From positions 1,774 to 9,956 of the forward strand of contig DEIM01000064.1 in the NCBI GenBank assembly GCA_002352485.1: 8,183 nt of DNA, written 5' to 3'. The notes under the pieces are model-generated. The model searched no databases, had not been told where the DNA came from, and worked only from the letters and a program-made list of their open reading frames with translations. Of this stretch, positions 1 through 5,046 are shown piece by piece (within the stretch, counting starts at the first letter, position 1; each line of letters starts with the position of its first letter). This DNA comes from Candidatus Dadabacteria bacterium UBA2774 (lineage in GTDB: Bacteria; Desulfobacterota_D; UBA1144; Nemesobacterales; UBA2774). Made by a program: the position numbers and the translations under genes.

Positions 1-90
1 CGGCGCCTGAGCAGAGTTGTCTTCAGATTTGCAGGATACAATCGAGGGTATAAAAATCACGCTCAGTATAATAGTAAGAAAAAATCTCAT
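1..90 (-). CDS. Small putative lipoprotein, N-terminal part only
   Basis: The first 30 codons of a gene that runs off the left edge of the window. The start ATG at 88-90 is preceded by a strong Shine-Dalgarno AAGGAG at 99-104 with an 8-nt spacer. The product begins with a short basic/hydrophobic signal (MRFFLTIILSVIFIPS) followed by the lipobox IVSC, so Cys20 is the predicted lipidation site after signal peptidase II cleavage. The mature part starts KSEDNSAQAP, a typical polar, flexible linker. Asp is not at position +2, so outer-membrane sorting would be expected if the cell is diderm (inference). It starts 28 nt after the slipin stop codon on the same strand and probably belongs to the NfeD/slipin operon. 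Nothing can be said about its function because the rest is outside the window. Confidence 0.75.
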   Translation of the reverse strand, partial: MRFFLTIILSVIFIPSIVSCKSEDNSAQAP

Positions 91-118
91 TAATATATCT
101 CCTTATTCAGGTGCTGAA

Positions 119-883
119 TTATTCGTCGCCGGACTCTTTCTCCAGCTTGGCAAGCCATGGCTTTATCAGATCGATCGGAAGCGGGAAGACTATTATCGAG
201 CTTTTCTCAGTTGATATATCTGCCAGGGTCTGCATGTAGCGAAGCTGAAGGGACATGGGGTTTTTGGAGAGTACATCAGAGGCTTCGGCCAGCTTCGCGG
301 AGGCCTGGAATTCGCCCTCTGCGCTTATGACTTTGGCTCTTCTCTCTCTTTCGGCTTCGGCCTGCTTGGCCATGGAGCGCTGCATATCCTGTGGCAAGTC
401 AACGTACTTGATTTCCACCAATGTTACTTTAATACCCCATGGATCGGTCTGTTTATCGAGCACTTCCTGTAGATTTAAATTTAGCTTTTCCCTCTCTGCC
501 AGCAGATCGTCAAGCTCTACCTGGCCAAGCACGCTGCGAAGAGTGGTCTGCGCAAGCTGCGAGGTGGCATAGAGGTAATTCTCGACCTGTATGACTGCAT
601 TTACAGGGTCGATTACGCGGAAATAGACGACCGCGTTTACTTTAACGGATACGTTGTCCTTGGTGATGATATCCTGTGGGGGAACGTCCATTGTAATGAC
701 CCGGAGCGATATCTTTATCATCTTATCGACGACAGGGATGATCCACTTAAAACCGGGCCCTTTAGGCTCTACTATTCTCCCAAGTCTGAACACAACTCCC
801 CTCTCGTATTCGTTTAGTATCCTTACGCCCGAAAGTAACAAAAGTACTATTACCGCTATAAATATGAAGATTGGTGAGAACAT
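119..883 (-). CDS. Slipin / stomatin-like SPFH (band 7) membrane protein
   Basis: A 254-residue prokaryotic stomatin of the slipin type, full length for the family. Residues 4-20 form one hydrophobic membrane segment. The SPFH/band 7 domain follows (about 22-180), with family motifs NEYERGVVFRLGR (24-36), GPGF (42-45), MDVPPQDIITKDNVSV (65-80) and LRSVLGQ (115-121). A charged helical stretch (172-205) is the likely oligomerisation helix, and a short hydrophobic tail (228-241) ends the protein. Slipins assemble into large rings at the cytoplasmic membrane and organise microdomains. Their characteristic partner is the NfeD protease, encoded 20 nt upstream here. In the Pyrococcus pair PH1510/PH1511 the protease cuts the hydrophobic tail of the stomatin, and an equivalent tail exists here. 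The start is supported by AGGAGG at 891-896, spaced 7 nt from the ATG. Family assignment is secure; the cellular role is inferred. Confidence 0.95.
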   Translation of the reverse strand: MFSPIFIFIAVIVLLLLSGVRILNEYERGVVFRLGRIVEPKGPGFKWIIPVVDKMIKISLRVITMDVPPQDIITKDNVSVKVNAVVYFRVIDPVNAVIQVENYLYATSQLAQTTLRSVLGQVELDDLLAEREKLNLNLQEVLDKQTDPWGIKVTLVEIKYVDLPQDMQRSMAKQAEAERERRAKVISAEGEFQASAKLAEASDVLSKNPMSLQLRYMQTLADISTEKSSIIVFPLPIDLIKPWLAKLEKESGDE

Positions 884-903
884 TATCTTGCCTCCTCTGA
901 AAC

Positions 904-2367
904 TCAGCTTTCAGTTTTTTTTACCTTGAGTATAAATCCCTTCTTGTACTCTATAACTTCAATCTTATCTCCCTTGCTTATTGGGCTTTCGCTCTCAGCG
1001 TTCCAGTATTCCCCTAGTAGATATACCTTACCTGTACCGTGAATATCCGATACAGCTTCGCCTTGCTCGCCCACGAGCCCTTCAGATCCCATCTGCGGGG
1101 TTAACTTCTGAGCCTTTATAAGATAGTAGGCTACGTAGAAGAAAAATAGGCCGATTGCGAGAGTCGTAGCTATGACCATTTCAAACCCTACCCTTACGTC
1201 AGACTCAGGAGTGTCGAATAGCAATAGCGCCCCGAGCGCGAAGCTTATAACTCCCCCGAGACTCAGGAGTCCAAAGCTCGTGACGTAGACCTCAGTAACG
1301 AATAGCCCTATTGCGAGAAGGAGGAGTACAACACCTGCATAATTGAATGGGAGAATCTGAAAGGAAACAAATCCCATAAGAAGGCATACCACGCCTGCAA
1401 CTCCAGGGAAAATGAGTCCCGGATTATAGAATTCAAGGAGTATTCCAAGACTGCCAAGAGACAGGAGCATAAACGCTATATCCGGAGTGCTGAGGATATC
1501 TATAAGCTTTTGCTTAGCGCTCATTGCTATTCTGATAATGTTAGCGCCTTTAGTAAGGAGTTTTCTCTCCCCCTGGGGTAGTTTTACTTCCATGCCGTCT
1601 ACGTCATTTAATAGTTCCGTTAAGTTTGGTGAGATAATATCAATTACGTTTATCTCAAGGGCCTCAGTAGCTGTGATAGCGTCACTTTCCCTAACAGCGT
1701 CTATCGCCCACTCTACATTACGACCCCTTTGCTCGGCGATGCTCTCGACAAACGATGAGGCAAAGTTAATCAATTTCTCTCCCATAATATCTTCTTGGGA
1801 TCTGCCGACGGCTTCATCGTCCTCTGTTTTCTCATCCTCTTTGTCGCTTTTATCCTTTTTTTCGTCTTTTTTATCCGGCTGTGTTCCTCCGGGAGCGAGT
1901 GATACGGGGTGTGCGGCCCCTATGCTGGTGCCGGGAGCCATGGCTGCCACGTTAGCCGCAAGCGTAATGAACACTCCTGCTGAAGTCGCCGTGGCACCGC
2001 TCGGGGATACGTATACAATTACGGGAATCGGGGAGTTAAGAAGGAGTTTTACAATTTCTTTTGTTGAGCTCAGGAGCCCGCCCGGAGTATCCAGCTGTAT
2101 TACAAAAGCCTCTGCTGAAATCTCTCTCGCTTCGTCCAGCCCCGACCTGATGTAGTCAAGCGTGGCAGGGTTGATAGTACCGTTTATTTCTATAACCACG
2201 ACTTCCCCGGGTGCTCTGTCCTCAGCCTCAGAGCCATTTGTACTCTGGGCTTCTTTCAATTCCTGCTTTGCAGGCTCATTGTCTGAAGTCTTCTGTGCTC
2301 CCGCATAACTCATGTAAAATGCGGTCATAGAAAGTATTATTAGCGCTATGGATATAGCTCTGAACAT
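904..2367 (-). CDS. nfeD: Long-form NfeD: membrane ClpP-class serine protease with C-terminal OB-fold
   Basis: A 487-residue protein with the long NfeD (PH1510-like) architecture: signal peptide (about 1-24), a ClpP/crotonase-fold serine protease domain (about 54-250), four to five membrane helices (about 297-418) and a C-terminal NfeD OB-fold domain (about 427-485). Visible protease motifs are INGTINPATLDYI (61-73), QLDTPGG (91-97), ATSAG with predicted nucleophile Ser129, and MAPGTSIGAAHPV (143-155). Lys198 in GEKLINFA is the predicted general base of the Ser-Lys dyad, matching Ser97/Lys138 of PH1510-N. The protease faces the outside of the membrane and is thought to cut hydrophobic segments such as the slipin tail. 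Residues 165-187 are an unusual Lys/Asp/Glu-rich insertion just before the catalytic lysine. The ATG at 2365-2367 has GGGGTGA at 2372-2378 with a 4-nt spacer. It is the first gene of the operon, divergent from the TPR gene. Confidence 0.94.
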   Translation of the reverse strand: MFRAISIALIILSMTAFYMSYAGAQKTSDNEPAKQELKEAQSTNGSEAEDRAPGEVVVIEINGTINPATLDYIRSGLDEAREISAEAFVIQLDTPGGLLSSTKEIVKLLLNSPIPVIVYVSPSGATATSAGVFITLAANVAAMAPGTSIGAAHPVSLAPGGTQPDKKDEKKDKSDKEDEKTEDDEAVGRSQEDIMGEKLINFASSFVESIAEQRGRNVEWAIDAVRESDAITATEALEINVIDIISPNLTELLNDVDGMEVKLPQGERKLLTKGANIIRIAMSAKQKLIDILSTPDIAFMLLSLGSLGILLEFYNPGLIFPGVAGVVCLLMGFVSFQILPFNYAGVVLLLLAIGLFVTEVYVTSFGLLSLGGVISFALGALLLFDTPESDVRVGFEMVIATTLAIGLFFFYVAYYLIKAQKLTPQMGSEGLVGEQGEAVSDIHGTGKVYLLGEYWNAESESPISKGDKIEVIEYKKGFILKVKKTES

Positions 2368-2385
2368 GCAATCACCCCTTGAACT

Positions 2386-2414
2386 AGTTTAGCCTTAGAG
2401 GGCATAAACCGCAA
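2386..2414 (-). promoter_or_regulatory. Candidate sigma70-type promoter of the NfeD/slipin operon
   Basis: Read on the minus strand: TTGCGG (2409-2414), a 17-nt spacer, then TAAACT (2386-2391). Each hexamer matches consensus at three to four positions and the spacing is ideal. Transcription would start about 11 nt before the nfeD ATG, keeping the GGGGTGA Shine-Dalgarno inside a very short leader. This is prediction by eye; other AT-rich hexamers in the spacer are weaker. Confidence 0.35.
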
Positions 2415-2440
2415 GGAATATTAGCGTCTGCTATTGAACC

Positions 2441-2473
2441 GAGCCCCCCTCGCCTACCCGTTACAAGGGGCTT
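2441..2473. repeat. Short GC-rich inverted repeat in divergent intergenic region
   Basis: GAGCCCC at 2441-2447 can pair with GGGGCTT at 2467-2473 (six Watson-Crick pairs plus one G-T pair) across a 19-nt loop. It lies between the nfeD start and the TPR promoter, upstream of both. It is GC-rich against an AT-rich background and has no T-run, so it does not look like an intrinsic terminator. An operator-type site or chance are both possible. Confidence 0.25.
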
Positions 2474-2507
2474 CGTACATAAGCAATATAGTCCGTTTTT
2501 ATGAAAC

Positions 2508-2535
2508 TTGAATTTCCCGAACCTCTGATTATAAT
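2508..2535 (+). promoter_or_regulatory. Sigma70-type promoter abutting the TPR gene start
   Basis: TTGAAT (2508-2513), a 16-nt spacer and a perfect TATAAT (2530-2535). The expected transcription start, 7-8 nt downstream of the -10 box, coincides with the A of the ATG at 2543. The transcript would therefore have essentially no leader, which agrees with the lack of any Shine-Dalgarno before this ATG. Confidence 0.6.
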
Positions 2536-2542
2536 TTTGCGC

Positions 2543-3208
2543 ATGGCAGAAAAGATTAAATACACAGAAAAAGAGTTAAAACAGCCCGACCGGTTCGTCG
2601 GAGCGATTGAAAGAGCAGTCGATTTCGCAGCCGATCACGGCAGGCTATTGTTAGCGGTAGTAGGCTCGGCAATTGTAATACTTATAGGGGCATACTTCAT
2701 AAATGTAAGCGCTGAAAACAAGGCATTTGAAGCGAATATAATGTTTGACGAAGCGCTTGATCTTTACAACTCAGGCAATGGAGAAGAGGCTCTGCCTATA
2801 TTCCTTGAGACAGCGGAAAAGTACAGTAATGAAAACATTTCTAATATTGCTGTTTACTACGCAGGACTCATTAACTACAACATGGGAAATTACGATCAGT
2901 CACGCGAGCTTTTGTCTAAGTTCCTTTCATCGGATGTTAATGAAAGGATGCTCAGGGACTCCGCCATTCTCACCCAAGGGCTCGCAAGCTACAGTGAAGG
3001 CAACTGGACTCAGGCCATTGAGTATTTAACTAAGCTTGAAACAGGTGCCGGAAGTCCATACGAAACTATGGGTAGGCTGCATCTCGCTTTCTCTTATCAG
3101 CGCTCGGGTCAGCCTCAGAAAGCAACCGAAGTATATGAAGATATGTATAAGAGCGTGCCCGGGTTTAACCCTGCTTCAGTTGCCAACCGGCAGGCACAGC
3201 CTAATTAA
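2543..3208 (+). CDS. Membrane-anchored TPR protein, YfgM-like
   Basis: A 221-residue protein with a cytoplasmic N-terminus containing KYTEKELKQPDRF (6-18), one membrane helix (about 34-53), and an extracytoplasmic TPR array. The repeats sit at roughly 67-93, 103-130, 140-167 and 176-203, each with TPR-like small and aromatic residues (for example YYAGLINYNMGNYDQSREL and LAFSYQRSGQPQKATEVYED). A single N-terminal anchor followed by TPRs is the TPR_21/YfgM layout. E. coli YfgM associates with the SecYEG translocon and PpiD and helps periplasmic chaperone hand-over; a similar role here is inference. An in-frame ATG at 2501 would add 14 residues. I prefer 2543 because the promoter (2508-2535) lies inside that extension, and the added residues are not typical of these proteins. 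Neither ATG has a Shine-Dalgarno. It is monocistronic and convergent with the SH3 gene. Confidence 0.85.
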   Translation: MAEKIKYTEKELKQPDRFVGAIERAVDFAADHGRLLLAVVGSAIVILIGAYFINVSAENKAFEANIMFDEALDLYNSGNGEEALPIFLETAEKYSNENISNIAVYYAGLINYNMGNYDQSRELLSKFLSSDVNERMLRDSAILTQGLASYSEGNWTQAIEYLTKLETGAGSPYETMGRLHLAFSYQRSGQPQKATEVYEDMYKSVPGFNPASVANRQAQPN

Positions 3209-3265
3209 AGTTTCAGGTTTTTATACTTGGAGTTTGTACTCTGAGCAGAATGTTTAGACGCAGGT

Positions 3266-3291
3266 ATTTATTTGCCTAATTTATTTGCTTA
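3266..3291. repeat. Tandem 13-nt duplication at the 3' end of the SH3 gene
   Basis: ATTTATTTGCCTA (3266-3278) is followed directly by ATTTATTTGCTTA (3279-3291), 12 of 13 positions identical. The second unit encodes the last residues (KQIN) of the minus-strand SH3 protein. The first unit supplies the TAG stop and continues into the 67-bp spacer to the convergent TPR gene. It looks like a small slippage duplication. No GC-rich stem with a T-run is present, so I do not call a terminator here. Confidence 0.6.
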
Positions 3292-4571
3292 ACGACTTTT
3301 TTAGAGATCCATCCCTCTGTGCCGTCGGGCGTCATAACCTTAATCCATACACCACGCCTCTCACCAAGCGCTGCGAACTCGTCTCCTTCGAGCACTACAG
3401 TTGCAACCGAGTGGTTCATGCCGGGTCCGCTTCTAACATTAGCTCCCACGCCCTGAACTGTGTAGATGTCTAATCCGGTAGCCGTTTCAGGTGAAACATT
3501 CGTATCCAGTGAGGTAGTATCTGCCGTCTCATCCATCAGGTATTTAAAGAATTTATCATTTGCGGTTGTGTTGGTTGCTGTAGGAGTTTCTTCATCAACG
3601 GCTGCAAATTCGTTTTGCGGGGTATTCTCTTTCTCAGCTATTTCCGTTTCAGATTGAGTTAAAGACTCTACGTTTGATGTTATTGGGGAACTGTCTTCTT
3701 TCTTCGGACTTATAGAATCGTCTGAATATATTTCTTCCCTTAACCCCTGAGGAGTATTGTCTTCGCCGATATAATCCAAAAGGTAGTAGCTCGTTACCCC
3801 CACAAGCGCGCCAAAGAACAGAAATATTATGCCTACAATAATGCCGTTTGAAGTAGAGATAGAGTGTCTCATATCTCTCGGAGGATAGTGAGAAAGGTTA
3901 ATATTTCTTTTGGGTAGATCCTCGGCACTCTGTCTTTGAAACTCGCTTTGCGGGATCTCCGGAGCTTCACTTACCGGAGGCGGCTCGGGCATGGGCTGCT
4001 CGTCAGATCCGTTACCCTGCACCTGTGCAGGCTCCGGGGCGGCAGGAATTTCAGGTGCCGGTGTTTCTTGTACAACAGGCTCAGGTATAGCTTCAGCTAA
4101 GAGCTCTTTAATATCAGCTAATTTAGTGTCCAGCTCTCCCTGCGAGGCTTTAAGCTCCAGATTATATACTGAGTAGAACGAGTCGAGCTTGCTCAGGTGC
4201 TCAACTTTCGCGCGCTCAATGTCCTTATCGACCGCGTTGATCTTCTCTCTGAACTCGTTTACTTCTTTAATGATAGTTTCGTAATCGTTTGACTCATTGT
4301 TATCAGCAGAGCTTGAAAAGTCGTTTCGGTACTCCCTAACACTTTCACGCGCGCCCTTTTCAATCTCTAGGAGCTTGATCGTGAAGTCGTTAATCCTGAT
4401 CTTGAGGTTATTCGATATAGACTCGATTTCCTCAACCTGGTTCTTATAAAGCTCCCTTGACTGAGAGATAAGGTTCAGGGTCTTAATTAGCCTGAGAAGC
4501 TCGACTTCGAAATCCGAGGAGAGCCTATTTAGATTTTCACGGGACAGTTCTTTCTTTAGCGTATCTTCCAT
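3276..4571 (-). CDS. Bitopic membrane protein with coiled coil, Pro-rich linker and C-terminal bacterial SH3 domain
   Basis: A 431-residue protein I do not recognise as a named family. Residues 1-160 are highly charged and helical and probably form coiled coils. Residues 162-208 are rich in Pro, Glu and Ala. A basic patch (220-236) precedes one membrane helix (about 243-267), followed by acidic residues, so the N-terminus should be cytoplasmic by the positive-inside rule. Residues 270-365 form a Ser/Thr/Glu/Asp-rich linker. The C-terminus is an SH3b (SH3_3) domain (about 368-430) with ANVRSGPG (377-384), GVWIKV and GTEGWISKKVV. SH3b domains outside the membrane usually bind peptidoglycan or peptides, so the protein could link the wall to a cytoplasmic partner (inference). 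The start ATG lacks a clear Shine-Dalgarno but has TATAAT about 20 nt upstream. It lies 181 bp downstream of the anti-sigma gene on the same strand and probably has its own promoter. Confidence 0.85.
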   Translation of the reverse strand: MEDTLKKELSRENLNRLSSDFEVELLRLIKTLNLISQSRELYKNQVEEIESISNNLKIRINDFTIKLLEIEKGARESVREYRNDFSSSADNNESNDYETIIKEVNEFREKINAVDKDIERAKVEHLSKLDSFYSVYNLELKASQGELDTKLADIKELLAEAIPEPVVQETPAPEIPAAPEPAQVQGNGSDEQPMPEPPPVSEAPEIPQSEFQRQSAEDLPKRNINLSHYPPRDMRHSISTSNGIIVGIIFLFFGALVGVTSYYLLDYIGEDNTPQGLREEIYSDDSISPKKEDSSPITSNVESLTQSETEIAEKENTPQNEFAAVDEETPTATNTTANDKFFKYLMDETADTTSLDTNVSPETATGLDIYTVQGVGANVRSGPGMNHSVATVVLEGDEFAALGERRGVWIKVMTPDGTEGWISKKVVKQIN

Positions 4572-4583
4572 AACCTATGACCC

Positions 4584-4664
4584 AGTGCTAATTATAATTC
4601 AAAATGCGAAAAATTAATATAGGTTTTTTAATTTTGGGTACAGACCGGAGCATAAAGTGCTAAT
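4584..4664. repeat. Two copies of AGTGCTAAT, resembling CIRCE half-sites
   Basis: The 9-mer AGTGCTAAT occurs at 4584-4592 and 4656-4664, in the same orientation and 72 bp apart. On the minus strand it reads ATTAGCACT. The first copy starts at the end of the predicted -10 box and covers the predicted start of transcription of the SH3 gene. TTAGCACT is the half-site core of the HrcA operator CIRCE, but neither copy has an inverted partner at CIRCE spacing, so this is a similarity and not a CIRCE call. Confidence 0.35.
4591..4596 (-). promoter_or_regulatory. Candidate -10 box of the SH3-protein gene
   Basis: A perfect TATAAT on the minus strand, 19 nt before the ATG, giving a leader of about 13 nt. 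The -35 region is AT-rich (around 4612-4620) and no hexamer there is a good match to TTGACA, so promoter strength or activator dependence cannot be judged. Confidence 0.4.
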
Positions 4665-4677
4665 ATGGTGGCAGAGG

Positions 4678-4715
4678 CGAGCGTTTCACAGCGATGCTCG
4701 GGTAGGTAAAACCTA
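4678..4715. other. Two adjacent hairpins of unknown role
   Basis: CGAGCGT (4678-4684) pairs with ATGCTCG (4694-4700), with one G-T pair and a 9-nt loop. Two bases later TAGGT (4703-4707) pairs with ACCTA (4711-4715) around an AAA triloop. The hairpins would lie in the 3' region of the anti-sigma transcript. Neither strand has a T-run after the stem, so an intrinsic terminator is not supported. No riboswitch consensus I know fits. An RNA-stability or processing element is possible. Confidence 0.3.
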
Positions 4716-4752
4716 AGATAATATGGGTTAAATGTTTCTTAATAGGTTTAAC

Positions 4753-5010
4753 TCAACTCGGTTTTACTTTTGATTGAAGGAGAATTCTGAGGCGGTTTCT
4801 TATTTCCGGGGTGACAAACTTCTTTTCCTTGAGCTTTCCTGCAAGATCAAGCATGCGGTTGTACGTGTCTACGAACGCTCTACACTCAGGACACATGCCC
4901 GTGTGCTTCTCTAGCTCTGATAGGGTTTCAAGGTCAAGCTCCTTATCTATATAGTCCATTATATTTTCTACTACGTCTTTACATATGAATCCATGTGGTG
5001 GATTTGTCAT
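4753..5010 (-). CDS. Soluble zinc-binding (ZAS / zf-HC2) anti-sigma factor
   Basis: An 85-residue protein with a single zf-HC2/ZAS domain: Cys10, then HTGMCPEC giving His36, Cys40 and Cys43 (H-X3-C-X2-C). From memory, the spacing Cys10-His36-Cys40-Cys43 equals the zinc ligands Cys11-His37-Cys41-Cys44 of Streptomyces RsrA. No membrane helix is present, so it should act in the cytoplasm by binding the ECF sigma factor encoded 36 nt upstream and keeping it from RNA polymerase. RsrA-type proteins release sigma when thiol oxidation expels zinc; whether this one is redox-sensing or only structural is inference. The ATG at 5008-5010 is the only possible start in frame before a stop codon. The ribosome site is weak (GAGAGTGA), which suggests translation coupled to, or lower than, the sigma gene. 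The C-terminal part (60-85) is basic and helical. Confidence 0.9.
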   Translation of the reverse strand: MTNPPHGFICKDVVENIMDYIDKELDLETLSELEKHTGMCPECRAFVDTYNRMLDLAGKLKEKKFVTPEIRNRLRILLQSKVKPS

Positions 5011-5046
5011 TATTTCACTCTCGCTTACTTCATCCTCGATTTTTTA

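Larger units (their letters stand above)
4572..4748. repeat. Four dispersed AACCTA/TAGGTT hexamers in the anti-sigma to SH3-gene spacer
   Basis: The 181-bp spacer holds AACCTA at 4572-4577 and 4710-4715, and its complement TAGGTT at 4620-4625 and 4743-4748. The first and second sites extend to a 7-bp inverted repeat (AACCTAT 4572-4578, ATAGGTT 4619-4625) that brackets the predicted promoter of the SH3 gene. The fourth site also extends to ATAGGTT (4742-4748). Chance would give about 0.1 copies of a given hexamer on either strand in this length. A shared regulator binding site is possible but unproven. Confidence 0.4.

Noticed and set aside
1487..2155. A 222-codon open frame on the plus strand
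   Set aside because: It lies wholly inside nfeD on the opposite strand, is a Ser-rich low-complexity translation, and has no ribosome site; the minus-strand frame has clear protease motifs.
2400..2500. A tRNA or tmRNA 3' end suggested by GGCTCGGTTCAAT on the minus strand
   Set aside because: No acceptor or anticodon stem can be formed around it, and the T-loop consensus GTTCRA is not flanked by a complementary stem.
2501..2542. Upstream in-frame ATG giving a 235-residue TPR protein
   Set aside because: The best promoter in the region lies within this extension, there is no Shine-Dalgarno before it, and the added residues do not resemble the start of YfgM-like proteins.
3209..3275. A bidirectional intrinsic terminator between the convergent TPR and SH3 genes
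   Set aside because: The only inverted repeat (AGGTA/TTGCCT around 3262-3277) is about 5 weak pairs with no T-run; termination may be Rho-dependent or lie elsewhere.
4578..4670. A CIRCE element (HrcA operator)
   Set aside because: Only direct-repeat half-sites are present; no inverted half at 9-bp spacing exists next to either copy, and no heat-shock chaperone gene follows.
4620..4750. A riboswitch (c-di-GMP, preQ1, cobalamin or fluoride type)
   Set aside because: Short resemblances such as GGTAGGTAAAACC were compared with remembered consensus cores, but the conserved core and pseudoknot partners are missing on both strands.
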